A DNA stretch of 64,000 bases from Bradyrhizobium nivariense. Lineage in GTDB: Bacteria; Pseudomonadota; Alphaproteobacteria; Rhizobiales; Xanthobacteraceae. The stretch lies in the NCBI RefSeq assembly GCF_029846715.1, contig NZ_JARVWW010000026.1, forward strand, positions 46,661 to 110,660, given 5' to 3'. Positions 18,886 to 27,378 of the stretch are shown here, piece by piece (the stretch's first letter is position 1; the number at the start of each line of letters is the position of its first letter). The notes below the pieces were generated by a model. It was not told the DNA's origin. It ran no database searches and worked only from the letters and a program-made list of their open reading frames with translations. The translations under genes and the position numbers were made by a program.

Positions 18886-18896
18886 GGGAGGCGACG

Positions 18897-19121
18897 ATGG
18901 AAGAACCGTCGCTTCTTCTTTCCCTCCTGCCGTTCCTGCTGACCACTCTTATTTTCTTCTTCTTTGCGATTCCGATAAGTCGCAGGAAGGGTAAGGGTGT
19001 CGGTTTTGCCGCCTGGTGCCTGATTCCGTTCCTCACTCCCTTCATCCTATTCCACTTGGTGAGCTTGACGGATAAGTCCGTGCTGGATCGATTGGCAGCT
19101 CTCGAGGGCAAGAGCGGATAG
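18897..19121 (+). CDS. Small two-helix membrane protein between sucB and lpdA
   Basis: A 74-residue product with two hydrophobic segments (SLLPFLLTTLIFFFFAIPI and GFAAWCLIPFLTPFILFHLV) joined by a basic loop SRRKGKG, and a short polar tail. It starts 11 bases after sucB, behind GAGGCGACG, and ends two bases before the next gene, which argues that it is real and co-transcribed. I do not recognise the family; it could anchor or modulate something but nothing shows this. Confidence 0.55.
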   Translation: MEEPSLLLSLLPFLLTTLIFFFFAIPISRRKGKGVGFAAWCLIPFLTPFILFHLVSLTDKSVLDRLAALEGKSG

Positions 19122-19123
19122 CT

Positions 19124-19885
19124 ATGGGGGCTGATGTGACCGACAAAGTCGTTGTCATCACCGGCGGCAGCCGCGGCATTGGGCGGGCGACTGCGATTGC
19201 GGCGGCCGCACGCGGCTTCCGTGTCGTGGTCGGCTATGCCAGCAACAAGACAGCCGCCGACGAGGTGGTCTCCGAGATCGAGGCCAGCAACGGCAAGGCG
19301 ATCGCGGTGAAATGCGACGTCGCCGAGGAAAGCGACATCCTCGCGCTGTTCGAGGCCGCCGATCAATTCGGCACGCTCGGCGCGCTCGTCAACAATGGCG
19401 GCATTGTCGGCCAGAGCGGAGTGCGCGTCGACGAGATGTCGGCCGAGCGCATCCAGCGCGTGATGGCGGTCAACGTCACCGGCTCCATCCTCTGCGCGCG
19501 CGAAGCCGTAAAGCGGATGTCGACCAAGCACGGCGGCAAGGGCGGCGTCATCGTCAATCTGTCATCGGTTGCTGCCAAGCTCGGCGCGCCGAACACCTAT
19601 GTCGATTATGCCGCGTCCAAGGGCGCGATTGATTCCTTCACCATCGGTCTCGGCTACGAGGTCGCAAGCGAAGGCATCCGCGTCGCCGCGATCCGTCCCG
19701 GCCTGATCGACACCGAAATCCACGCCGCCGGCGGTGAGCCCGACCGCGCCCATCGTCTGGCCCATATGGTGCCGATGAAGCGCGTCGGCACCGCCGACGA
19801 AATCGCCAACGCCATCGTCTGGCTGATGTCGGACGATGCCTCCTACGTCACCTCAGCCATTCTCGATGTGTCCGGCGGACGCTGA
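19124..19885 (+). CDS. SDR-family oxidoreductase
   Basis: The 253-residue product is a classical short-chain dehydrogenase/reductase: cofactor loop GGSRGIGRA at residues 14-22, the adenine-region NNGG (usually NNAG), catalytic Ser in NLSSVAAKLG, YAASKGA with the Tyr and Lys, and a PGLIDTEIH segment after the active site. The C-terminal ITSAILDVSGG-like end (VTSAILDVSGGR) is typical. Arginine and lysine around the loop hint at NADPH. The substrate is unknown. It is embedded between sucB and lpdA, probably in one transcript, without an obvious link to the TCA cycle. Confidence 0.85.
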   Translation: MGADVTDKVVVITGGSRGIGRATAIAAAARGFRVVVGYASNKTAADEVVSEIEASNGKAIAVKCDVAEESDILALFEAADQFGTLGALVNNGGIVGQSGVRVDEMSAERIQRVMAVNVTGSILCAREAVKRMSTKHGGKGGVIVNLSSVAAKLGAPNTYVDYAASKGAIDSFTIGLGYEVASEGIRVAAIRPGLIDTEIHAAGGEPDRAHRLAHMVPMKRVGTADEIANAIVWLMSDDASYVTSAILDVSGGR

Positions 19886-19923
19886 CACATCCTCATCACG
19901 CTAAACTTACGGGACTTTCTCTC

Positions 19924-21324
19924 ATGGCTACCTACGATCTCGTCGTCATCGGCACCGGACCGGGCGGTTATGTCTGTGCGGTGCGCGCAAGCCAGCTCGG
20001 CATGAAAGTCGCCGTGGTGGAAAAGAACGCAACGCTCGGCGGCACCTGCCTCAATGTCGGCTGCATGCCGTCGAAGGCGCTGCTGCACGCGTCCGAGATG
20101 TTCGAGGAGGCCGGGCACTCCTTCGCCAAGATGGGCGTGTCGGTCTCAGCGCCGAAGCTCGATCTGCCTTCGATGATGAACTTCAAGCAGCAGGGCATCG
20201 ACGGCAACGTCAAGGGCGTCGAGTTCCTGATGAAGAAGAACAAGATCGACGTGCTCAAGGGCACCGGCAAGATCCTCGGCACCGGCAAGGTCGAAGTCTC
20301 CGCCGACGGCAAGTCGCAGCTGGTCGAGACCAAGAACATCGTGATCGCCACCGGCTCGGACATCGCGCGGCTGAAGGGCATCGAGATCGACGAAAAGCGC
20401 ATCGTGTCCTCGACCGGCGCGCTGTCGCTCGACAAGGTCCCCGGCAAGCTCTTGATCGTCGGCGCCGGCGTGATCGGCCTCGAGCTCGGCTCGGTCTGGC
20501 AACGCCTCGGCGCCGAAGTCATCGTCGTCGAATTCCTCGACCGCATCCTGCCCGGCATGGACGGCGAGATCGCCAAGCAATTCCAGCGCATCCTGGAAAA
20601 ACAGGGTTTTGCCTTCAAGCTGGGCTCGAAGGTCACGGGTGTCGAAGCGAACAGCAAGGCATTGCTCGCCCAGATCGAGCCGGCCGCGGGCGGCGCGGCG
20701 GAGACGCTCGAAGCGGACGTCATTCTCGTCTGCATCGGCCGCGTGCCCTACACCGATGGCCTCGGCCTGAAGGAAGCCGGCGTTGCGCTCGACAACCGCG
20801 GCCGCGTCCAGATCGATCCGCATTTCGCCACCAGCGTGAAGGGCGTCTATGCCATCGGCGACGTCGTCGCGGGCCCCATGCTCGCGCACAAGGCCGAGGA
20901 TGAAGGCGTCGCGGTTGCCGAGATCATCGCCGGGCAGGCCGGCCACGTGAACTACGATGTTATCCCAGGCGTCGTGTATACCACGCCGGAAGTGTCCTGC
21001 GTCGGCAAGACCGAGGAGGAGCTGAAGCAGGCGGGCGTGGCTTATACGGTCGGAAAGTTTCCCTTTACCGCCAACGGCCGCTCCAAGGTCAACCAGACCA
21101 CCGACGGCTTTGTGAAGATTCTCGCAGATGCGAAGACCGATCGCGTGCTCGGCGTGCACATTATCGGCCGCGAAGCCGGCGAAATGATCCATGAAGCCTG
21201 CGTTCTCATGGAATTTGGCGGCAGTGCGGAGGATCTCGCGCGCACCTGCCACGCGCATCCGACCCGCTCGGAAGCCATCAAGGAAGCCGCGCTTGCAGTC
21301 GGCAAGCGGGCCATCCATATGTAG
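19924..21324 (+). CDS. lpdA: Dihydrolipoyl dehydrogenase (E3)
   Basis: The 466-residue flavoprotein reoxidises the dihydrolipoyl groups on SucB. It has the FAD loop GTGPGGYVCAVRA, the redox-active disulfide GGTCLNVGCMPSK, the NAD loop VGAGVIGLELGSVWQRLG, the second FAD motif GVYAIGDVVAGPMLAHKAEDEG and the C-terminal active-site HAHPTRSEAIKEAAL. The position after sucAB shows it serves the 2-oxoglutarate dehydrogenase complex, though E3 can be shared with other complexes. Confidence 0.95.
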   Translation: MATYDLVVIGTGPGGYVCAVRASQLGMKVAVVEKNATLGGTCLNVGCMPSKALLHASEMFEEAGHSFAKMGVSVSAPKLDLPSMMNFKQQGIDGNVKGVEFLMKKNKIDVLKGTGKILGTGKVEVSADGKSQLVETKNIVIATGSDIARLKGIEIDEKRIVSSTGALSLDKVPGKLLIVGAGVIGLELGSVWQRLGAEVIVVEFLDRILPGMDGEIAKQFQRILEKQGFAFKLGSKVTGVEANSKALLAQIEPAAGGAAETLEADVILVCIGRVPYTDGLGLKEAGVALDNRGRVQIDPHFATSVKGVYAIGDVVAGPMLAHKAEDEGVAVAEIIAGQAGHVNYDVIPGVVYTTPEVSCVGKTEEELKQAGVAYTVGKFPFTANGRSKVNQTTDGFVKILADAKTDRVLGVHIIGREAGEMIHEACVLMEFGGSAEDLARTCHAHPTRSEAIKEAALAVGKRAIHM

Positions 21325-21357
21325 GTCGCGCCCAGCGCTGAATCGGGCGGGAAACAC

Positions 21358-21888
21358 ATGCTGCGCCGCCTTCTTCAACCGGTCTGGGTTCTGCTTGCGA
21401 TCATCTTCCTGATCGAAGCCTGGCTGTGGGACCATCTCGAACCGATCGTCGCGCGGGTTGTCGCAACCATCCCGCTCGCCCGGTTCAAGCAATGGCTGTC
21501 GGAGCGCGTCGACGCGCTGTCGCCGGCGATGACGCTGATCGTCTTCGCCGTCCCCATCCTGCCGCTGTTTCCGCTCAAGCTGGTCGGCCTGTGGCTGCTC
21601 ACGCACGAATACTGGACCAGTGCGGTCTTCACGATCCTGTTCGCAAAACTGCTCGGCGTCGGCGTCACCGCCTTCGTGTTCGACGTGACGCGCGACAAGT
21701 TGATGGAGATGGCCTGGTTCGAGCGGCTCTATGCTCTGGTGCTGAAGCTGCGCGCCAAGGCCGCCGAGCTGGTCGATCCGATCAAGCGGCGCATCAGGGA
21801 GCTGATCGCCGGCAACGGCGAAGGCTGGTCCTCCCGCACGCTCCGCCTGATCCAGCGTTTTCGCAAGAGCGTGCACGAAGCGCGCTGA
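21358..21888 (+). CDS. Hypothetical membrane protein downstream of lpdA
   Basis: A 176-residue product with a first helix (VWVLLAIIFLIEAWLW), a central hydrophobic hairpin (about residues 57-105, LIVFAVPILPLFPLKLVGLWLL and a second helix through LLGVGVTAFVF) and a long basic, helical C-terminus (ERLYALVLKLRAKAAELVDPIKRRIREL). It follows lpdA by 33 bases in the same direction and is commonly seen there in Bradyrhizobium. Function is unknown. Confidence 0.65.
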   Translation: MLRRLLQPVWVLLAIIFLIEAWLWDHLEPIVARVVATIPLARFKQWLSERVDALSPAMTLIVFAVPILPLFPLKLVGLWLLTHEYWTSAVFTILFAKLLGVGVTAFVFDVTRDKLMEMAWFERLYALVLKLRAKAAELVDPIKRRIRELIAGNGEGWSSRTLRLIQRFRKSVHEAR

Positions 21889-21906
21889 AGGTTCAACGCA
21901 TACTCG

Positions 21907-22015
21907 CTGTCATCGCCCGGCCTAGACCGGGCGATCCAGTATTCCAGAGACGTCAATCGAATACGGAGGAGCTGCGGCGTACTGGATGCCCCGATCCAGC
22001 CGGGGCATGACACTG
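21907..22015. repeat. Intergenic palindromic repeat, family C
   Basis: Starts CTGTCATCGCCCGG, ends CGGGGCATGACACTG, with arms TCCAGTATTCCAG and GCGTACTGGATGCC. It lies between convergent genes. Confidence 0.7.
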
Positions 22016-22048
22016 TCTATGTGGCGTCAAGCCAGGTGCCGCATCCCC

Positions 22049-22633
22049 TCAATGCAAATGCACCAGATGTGGCAACCATAGGCCGAGCCCGGTCATGAGA
22101 AGCCCGCCGAGCGTCAGCAGGCCGGCGACATAGGCGAGCGCGACCATGCCGGTGATGATGGTGGCCGATGCCAGCACGATGCCGATCTGGAAGGCGGCGG
22201 ACGCAAGCTCGAAGTGATGATATTTCGCGGTGGCCTCGTCGCGTTCGTGCTCGGCGTGCTTGGCCTTCTCGGCAAGCTGCTCGGTGCCTTCGCCGGTCTC
22301 GGGCTCGGAGCGGTAGCGCTGCGCGGTCTTCTGCCAGTCCTCGATCTGCTTCTGCACGGCAGCCTTGGTGGCGTCGTCGGGCGCGGTGGTCAGCTTGGCG
22401 CCTTCGGCCGCGGCCTGCACCACGGTGCGGCGGATGCTTTTTGCCTGGAAGAAGGCCCAGAGGTTGGAGGCCTCGACGTTCTTGCTGATCGATTCGGTCT
22501 GGGCGCCCTTGCCGAGCGTCTCCGAGATCGCCAGGAACAGCGCCAGAACGGCGATCAGGAGCGCGATCTTCTTGTTCGAGCCGGACGCGTGTTCGGCGTG
22601 CTCGGCATGCTCCATGCTTTCATGTGCGCTCAT
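22049..22633 (-). CDS. DUF4337 domain-containing membrane protein
   Basis: The 194-residue product starts with a His/Glu-rich segment (MSAHESMEHAEHAEHA), then a helix (KKIALLIAVLALFLAISETLG), a soluble helical stretch with NLWAFFQAKSIRRTVVQAA, and two C-terminal helices (AFQIGIVLASATIITGMVAL and LLTLGGLLMTGLGLWLP). The ASNLWAFFQAKSIR motif is the hallmark of DUF4337, an uncharacterised family. The ATG at 22633 follows a perfect AGGAGGA; the frame is open 20 codons further. The His-rich N-terminus is noteworthy but common in the family. Confidence 0.8.
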   Translation of the reverse strand: MSAHESMEHAEHAEHASGSNKKIALLIAVLALFLAISETLGKGAQTESISKNVEASNLWAFFQAKSIRRTVVQAAAEGAKLTTAPDDATKAAVQKQIEDWQKTAQRYRSEPETGEGTEQLAEKAKHAEHERDEATAKYHHFELASAAFQIGIVLASATIITGMVALAYVAGLLTLGGLLMTGLGLWLPHLVHLH

Positions 22634-22733
22634 AAGTTCCTCCTGCCAATTTACCAACGATTGACCGAACCGCGGGCGCCGCGCAAGAGGCATGCGCGCC
22701 AGGAGAGCGCGCTATGACAGCTTCATGTCAGCA

Positions 22734-23699
22734 TCACCGCCGCGGATGCGCGCTGGCATAGACTTCCAGCAGCCGCTCGGAATCGATGCCGGTATAGATC
22801 TGGGTGGTCGAGAGCGAGGCATGGCCGAGCAATTCCTGGATCGCGCGCAGATCGCCGCCGCGCGACAACAGATGCGTGGCGAAGGAATGCCGGAGCGCGT
22901 GTGGTGTCGCGCTGTCGGGCAGGCCGAGCGCGCCGCGCAGCCGCTCCATCGCGAGCTGGATGATGCGCGGGCTCAAGGGCCCGCCGCGTGCGCCGACGAA
23001 GATCGGGCCTTCGGCGGGCAGCGGATAAGGGCACATCGCGACGTACTCCTGCACGAGCGCGAGCACGTTCTGCAGCACCGGCACCATGCGGGTCTTGTTG
23101 CCTTTGCCGGTTACGATCAGCACGTCGCCTTCGCCGGGACGCGGCACCTCGCGGCGCTTCAGGCCGAGCGCTTCGGAGATGCGCAGGCCCGAGCCGTAGA
23201 GAAGAGCCATCACCGCGGCATCGCGCGCAAGAATCCAGCTCTCGCGATCTTCGCCAGCGCGCTCGTCGGCATCCGCAAGGCGTTTGGCCGACGCCATCGG
23301 CAGCGGTTTTGGCAGGCTCTTTGCGACTTTCGGCGCGCGGATCGCCGAGAGCGCCCCGACCTTGCCCTTGCCTTCGCGTTCGAGAAAGCGGCCGAACGAG
23401 CGCAGGCCCGCCAATGCGCGCATCAGCGAGCGGCCGGCAATATCGTCGGCGCGGCGCATCGCCATGAAGGCCCTGATATCGGTGGCCTCCAGCGCGGCGA
23501 AACGCTTGAGCGTCACCCGCTCGCCCCAATGGCTGCAGAGGAAATCCAGGCACTGCCGCAAATCGCGGCCATAGGCTTCCAGCGTCTTCGGCGACAGCCG
23601 TCGCTCGGCGCCGAGATGCGACAGCCAGCGCGTCATCTCCTGCGCGATGTCAGGATCGGCGCTGGCGAGCTCGATAGGTGGGGCGGCCGCTTTGCTCAT
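22734..23699 (-). CDS. xerC: Tyrosine recombinase XerC
   Basis: About 321 residues from ATG 23699. The N-terminal SAM-like core-binding domain (WLSHLGAERRLSPKTLEAYGRDLRQC) precedes the catalytic domain with the full set: Arg in YGSGLRISEALGL, Lys in VTGKGNKTRMVP, HALRHSFATHLL (His-x-x-Arg), GHASLSTTQIY (His and the Tyr nucleophile). It resolves chromosome dimers at dif with XerD. The location next to priA, divergently arranged, is a stable chromosomal context, so this is the housekeeping Xer and not a phage integrase. Confidence 0.9.
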   Translation of the reverse strand: MSKAAAPPIELASADPDIAQEMTRWLSHLGAERRLSPKTLEAYGRDLRQCLDFLCSHWGERVTLKRFAALEATDIRAFMAMRRADDIAGRSLMRALAGLRSFGRFLEREGKGKVGALSAIRAPKVAKSLPKPLPMASAKRLADADERAGEDRESWILARDAAVMALLYGSGLRISEALGLKRREVPRPGEGDVLIVTGKGNKTRMVPVLQNVLALVQEYVAMCPYPLPAEGPIFVGARGGPLSPRIIQLAMERLRGALGLPDSATPHALRHSFATHLLSRGGDLRAIQELLGHASLSTTQIYTGIDSERLLEVYASAHPRR

Positions 23700-23808
23700 G
23701 CGCTCTGGACGTGGTGATTCCACTCAGTATATCGCATCACACTCGTTTATCGTTCGCTAAGGCCGCCTCAGGGCGCTAGCCTTGAGGCCCCGGGTTCCGA
23801 TTCCATCC

Positions 23809-26019
23809 ATGGATTACACACCGCGCAGCAACGCCGTCTCCGCCAACGCGACCCGCATGGTCGACGTGCTGGTGCCGGTCGCGCTCGACCAGACCTATTC
23901 CTACAAGGTGCCGCGCGGGATGGAGCTGAAGGCGGGCGATCTCGTCGGCGTGCCGCTCGGCCCGCGCGAGGTGATCGCCGTGGTCTGGGCCGAAAACGCC
24001 AATCCCGATCCACGCCTGCACAACCGCCTCAAGGAGGTCAGCGAAAAGCTCGACATCCCGCCTTTGAAGCCCGAGCTGCGTGCGGTCGTGGACTGGATCG
24101 CCAATTACACGCTGAGCCCGCGCGGCATGGTGCTGCGCATGTGCCTGCGGATGGGCGAGAATCTCGGCCCCGAGCGGGTGCGCGCCGGCGTGCGCCTGGT
24201 CGGCGATCCGCCGCGGCGGCTGACGCCGGCGCGGCAGCGCCTGATCGACGTGCTCTCGGACCGGCTGCTGCACGGCAAGTCCGAGGCGGCCAAGGAGGCC
24301 GGCGTTTCGGCCGGCGTGATCGACGGCCTCGTCGACGAGGGCACGCTGACGGTCGAGCCGATGCCGCCGCCTCCGCCGCCGCCGGCCCCCGATCCGGATT
24401 TCAGCCGGCCGGATTTTTCGCCGCTCCAGCGCGCCGGGGTCGATGCGATGCGCGCGCTCGCGGCCAACGGCACTTTTCACGTCGCGCTGCTCGACGGTGT
24501 CACCGGCTCGGGCAAGACCGAGGTTTACTTCGAAGCCGTGGCGGAGACGATCCGCCGCGGAAAACAGTCGCTGATCCTGATGCCGGAGATCGCGCTCACC
24601 GGCCAGTTCCTCGACCGCTTCGCGCAGCGCTTTGGCGTGCGGCCGATCGAATGGCACTCCGAGCTCACCCCGCGCACCCGCGCGCGCAACTGGGCGGCGA
24701 TCTCCGAAGGCAGTGCGCCGGTCGTGGTCGGCGCGCGCTCGGCGCTGTTTCTGCCCTACGCCAATCTCGGCCTCATCGTGGTCGATGAAGAGCACGACCA
24801 GGCCTACAAGCAGGACGAGGGCGTGCATTATCACGCCCGCGACATGGCGGTGGTGCGGGCGCATATCGCAAAGGTCCCGATCGTGCTGGCGTCGGCGACG
24901 CCGTCGGTCGAATCCGAGGTCAATGCGCGCAAGAACCGCTATCAGCGCATCGCGCTGCCGTCGCGCTTCGGCGGCCAGCACATGCCGCATATCGAGGCCA
25001 TCGACATGCGCCGCGAGCCGCCGGCGCGCGGCCGCTTCATCTCGCCGCGGCTGGCCTCCGAGATCAGGACCGCGATCGAGCGGCGCGAGCAGGCGCTATT
25101 GTTCCTCAATCGCCGCGGCTATGCGCCGCTGACGCTGTGCCGCGCCTGCGGTCATCGCTTCGCCTGCACCATCTGCGATGCCTGGCTGGTCGATCACCGC
25201 TTCCGCCAGCGCCTCGTCTGTCACCATTGCGGCTTCTCGATGCCGCGTCCGCAAACCTGCCCGCATTGCGCGGCGGAGGAATCGCTGGTCGCGGTCGGGC
25301 CCGGCGTCGAGCGCCTGCAGGAGGAAGCGGCGGCGCTGTTCCCGGAAGCGCGCACCATGGTGCTGTCGAGCGATCTCATCACCTCGATCGAGACGATGCG
25401 CTCGGAGCTGAATGACATCGCCGAAGGCCGCGTCGACATCATCATCGGCACGCAGCTCGTCGCCAAGGGCCACAATTTCCCGCGGCTCAATCTCGTCGGC
25501 GTGGTCGATGCGGATCTCGGCCTTTCCAATGGCGATCCGCGCGCGTCGGAACGCACCTGGCAATTGCTCAATCAGGTGATCGGCCGCGCCGGGCGCGAGC
25601 AGGGCCGCGGCGTCGGCTATCTCCAGACCCACCAGCCCGATCATCCGGTGATGAAGGCGCTGATCGCCTGCGACCGCGAAGCCTTCTACGACAGCGAGAT
25701 CGATTTGCGCGAACGCACGCTCTATCCGCCGTTCGGGCGGCTCGCGAGCCTGATCATTTCCGCTGGCGACCGGCCGAGCGCCGAAGGCTTTGGCCGCCGC
25801 CTCGTTGCGCTCGCGCCGCGCGACGAGCGCGTCGTGGTGCTGGGGCCGGCGGAAGCCCCGCTCGCCGTCATCAAGGGCCGCTACCGATTCCGCATCCTGG
25901 TGAAATCGGCGCGCGGCTTCGACCTGTCGGACTATTTGCGCAACTGGCTCGCCGTATGCCCGAAGCCGAAGGGCAATCAAAAGCTCGAAGTCGACGTCGA
26001 TCCGCAGAGCTTTTTGTAG
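23809..26019 (+). CDS. priA: Primosomal protein N' (PriA helicase)
   Basis: The 736-residue product restarts stalled forks by loading the replisome. It has the N-terminal 3'-DNA binding domain (VDVLVPVALDQTYSYKVP), helicase motifs LLDGVTGSGKTEVYFE (Walker A), VDEEHD (motif II), SATPSVES (motif III), the zinc region with CRACGHRFACTICDAW and CHHCGFSMPRPQTCPHC (eight cysteines), and GTQLVAKGHNFPRL plus QVIGRAGR in the second RecA lobe. ATG 23809 is preferred over the TTG at 23782. It ends before a bidirectional terminator. Confidence 0.95.
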   Translation: MDYTPRSNAVSANATRMVDVLVPVALDQTYSYKVPRGMELKAGDLVGVPLGPREVIAVVWAENANPDPRLHNRLKEVSEKLDIPPLKPELRAVVDWIANYTLSPRGMVLRMCLRMGENLGPERVRAGVRLVGDPPRRLTPARQRLIDVLSDRLLHGKSEAAKEAGVSAGVIDGLVDEGTLTVEPMPPPPPPPAPDPDFSRPDFSPLQRAGVDAMRALAANGTFHVALLDGVTGSGKTEVYFEAVAETIRRGKQSLILMPEIALTGQFLDRFAQRFGVRPIEWHSELTPRTRARNWAAISEGSAPVVVGARSALFLPYANLGLIVVDEEHDQAYKQDEGVHYHARDMAVVRAHIAKVPIVLASATPSVESEVNARKNRYQRIALPSRFGGQHMPHIEAIDMRREPPARGRFISPRLASEIRTAIERREQALLFLNRRGYAPLTLCRACGHRFACTICDAWLVDHRFRQRLVCHHCGFSMPRPQTCPHCAAEESLVAVGPGVERLQEEAAALFPEARTMVLSSDLITSIETMRSELNDIAEGRVDIIIGTQLVAKGHNFPRLNLVGVVDADLGLSNGDPRASERTWQLLNQVIGRAGREQGRGVGYLQTHQPDHPVMKALIACDREAFYDSEIDLRERTLYPPFGRLASLIISAGDRPSAEGFGRRLVALAPRDERVVVLGPAEAPLAVIKGRYRFRILVKSARGFDLSDYLRNWLAVCPKPKGNQKLEVDVDPQSFL

Positions 26020-26036
26020 GGACTGCTCTCTCCTCT

Positions 26037-26107
26037 CATGCCCCGGACGCAGCGCAGCGTCTCTTCGACGGTGCGCTGCAGAGCCGGGACACGTTCGTCA
26101 TGACGGG
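26037..26107. repeat. Degenerate intergenic repeat after priA
   Basis: CATGCCCCGGACGCAGCGCAGCG and its loose inverted counterpart ACGGTGCGCTGC...CATGACGGGG form a short version of the family C type. Confidence 0.45.
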
Positions 26108-26112
26108 GCAAA

Positions 26113-26150
26113 CAAAAAGCCCGCCGTCCCCCAAGACGGCGGGCTTGTTT
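26113..26150. terminator. Bidirectional terminator between priA and rlpA
   Basis: Perfect 12-bp stem AAGCCCGCCGTC (26117-26128) / GACGGCGGGCTT (26135-26146). It is flanked by A-rich sequence on the left and GTTT on the right, so it can end both the rightward priA and the leftward rlpA transcripts. Confidence 0.8.
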
Positions 26151-26232
26151 CACCCGCACTGATCCCGCTGCTCACATGTCCATGCGGACGATGACGGGAA
26201 CTGCGCTTGTGCGGTGCGGCGCTGGTCGCGCC

Positions 26233-26742
26233 TTAGGAGACGACTTCCGCGGTGACGCGGCCGACGCCGGCGCCGGTGAGGCCGATGGCGCGGGCAGCGC
26301 CCGTGGAGAGGTCGAGGACGCGGCCGCGAATGAACGGGCCACGGTCGTTGATGGTGACGACGACGCTCGAGCCGCCATGGGTGACGCGCAGCTTGGTGCC
26401 GAACGGCAGCGAGCGGTGCGCCGCGGTCATGGCGTTCTGGTTGAAGCGCTGGCCCGAGGCGGTCTTGCTGCCGGACTCGTTGCCGTAGAACGAAGCCATG
26501 CCGGAGAAGCTGTGGCCCGTGCCCGACGACGGCGTCATCGACGCGTTGGCGCTACGCCAATCGGAGGTCGTGTTGGCATCGTTCTGGGCGTGGTTGCGGT
26601 GATGATGGTGAGAGTACCGATGGTGATGCCGGGATTTGGCGGAAGCTTCGGTGGCAGTTCCACCGACGAGGAGAGTTGCGGCAACGAAAGCGATCGCCGT
26701 ACGCGGCCGGGTCACAGAGCCCAGCGTCTTCAAAGAAAGCAT
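26233..26742 (-). CDS. rlpA: RlpA-like septal ring protein (double-psi beta-barrel)
   Basis: The 169-residue product has a signal peptide (TAIAFVAATLLVGGTATEASA), then a striking His-rich run (KSRHHHRYSHHHHRNHAQND, residues 36-55), a Ser/Thr-rich linker, and a C-terminal double-psi beta-barrel: GMASFYGNESGSKTASGQRFNQNAMTAAH... then LPFGTKLRVTH, VVVTINDRGPFIRGRVLDLS and the end GVGRVTAEVV (split here for length). This domain gives RlpA lytic transglycosylase activity on denuded glycans; the Asp in NDRGPF and the preceding His are expected catalytic residues. There is no SPOR domain, so septal targeting must be by other means. Confidence 0.85.
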   Translation of the reverse strand: MLSLKTLGSVTRPRTAIAFVAATLLVGGTATEASAKSRHHHRYSHHHHRNHAQNDANTTSDWRSANASMTPSSGTGHSFSGMASFYGNESGSKTASGQRFNQNAMTAAHRSLPFGTKLRVTHGGSSVVVTINDRGPFIRGRVLDLSTGAARAIGLTGAGVGRVTAEVVS

Positions 26743-26764
26743 TTAGTGGTCCCTAAGCTAGTAT

Positions 26765-26782
26765 TGCCACATATGTGGCAAG
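26765..26782. promoter_or_regulatory. Perfect 18-bp palindrome upstream of rlpA
   Basis: TTGCCACATATGTGGCAA is its own reverse complement and lies 23 bases upstream of the rlpA start codon, the position of a dimeric repressor operator. I do not recognise the binding protein. Confidence 0.5.
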
Positions 26783-26924
26783 TGGAGCCCCCGTAACTTT
26801 GTGAGCGAGATGGCGTTTCGATTCCTAATGAGGCGTGAATTGGGCAGTAAATCCGTTCTGTGTCGTCGTGTAATATCTTGTTACCGGCGGATAATATTCA
26901 TCCGATGCTCCGTAATCTTCGGCT

Positions 26925-26939
26925 TTAACGATTCATTAA
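26925..26939. promoter_or_regulatory. CtrA-type box TTAA-N7-TTAA overlapping a GANTC site
   Basis: TTAACGATTCATTAA matches the full-site consensus of the cell-cycle regulator CtrA of alphaproteobacteria, and contains GATTC, the CcrM methylation site. It lies 183 bases upstream of rlpA, a cell-envelope/division gene, which fits cell-cycle control; this is inference from consensus. Confidence 0.45.
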
Positions 26940-27378
26940 CCTATAAATTACTTGGAAGTACTGTAAAAGGAAGTCATCACTTCCTGCGTTTAGAATTGGG
27001 TAAGTATTCGGCGGGTGAAGCCGGCGCGCCGGGGATCACGCCTCAGCGATCCGTGTTCATGGCCGCTATGCGCTGAGGGCAGGAACGAATGGACGTGTCG
27101 GTGCCAGGGGCCCGGCAATTCCGTCAGGTGACAGGTCCATCGTTGCGTCGTCATTGACTGCGACGAACTGGCGACAGAACGTCGTGCCTTTAATTTGGCG
27201 TCATGTTGCACGTGCGCGCCTGCTATGTTAGCAAAGCCGCGATTTTAACGAGCCCGGCACTTCCCGTGCGGGGTCGAAAATCGAAGTCCCGCTTGAATTC
27301 CAAGGGCTTGGATCGCTAGGCGCCGCTTCGTGGCGACGGTTTTTCCCTTGCGAGTTTGACAGCAAAAAGAGCGCGTCT

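Larger units (their letters stand above)
26743..27378. other. 636-bp AT-rich control region between rlpA and the atp operon
   Basis: No convincing gene. Near rlpA lie an 18-bp perfect palindrome and, further off, a CtrA-type box. An AGGAAGT-CATC-ACTTCCT hairpin (26968-26985) has no T tract. A 91-codon frame at 26801-27076 lacks family resemblance and codon bias. The right part should contain the atp operon promoter and a long leader, but I cannot fix its hexamers with confidence. Confidence 0.5.

Noticed and set aside
22734..23699. Phage integrase marking a genomic island
   Set aside because: Full XerC motifs and the stable priA neighbour point to the chromosomal dimer-resolution recombinase.
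26801..27076. 91-codon plus frame in the rlpA-atpH gap
   Set aside because: AT-rich start, no codon bias, no recognisable motif; its ATG lacks a ribosome site.
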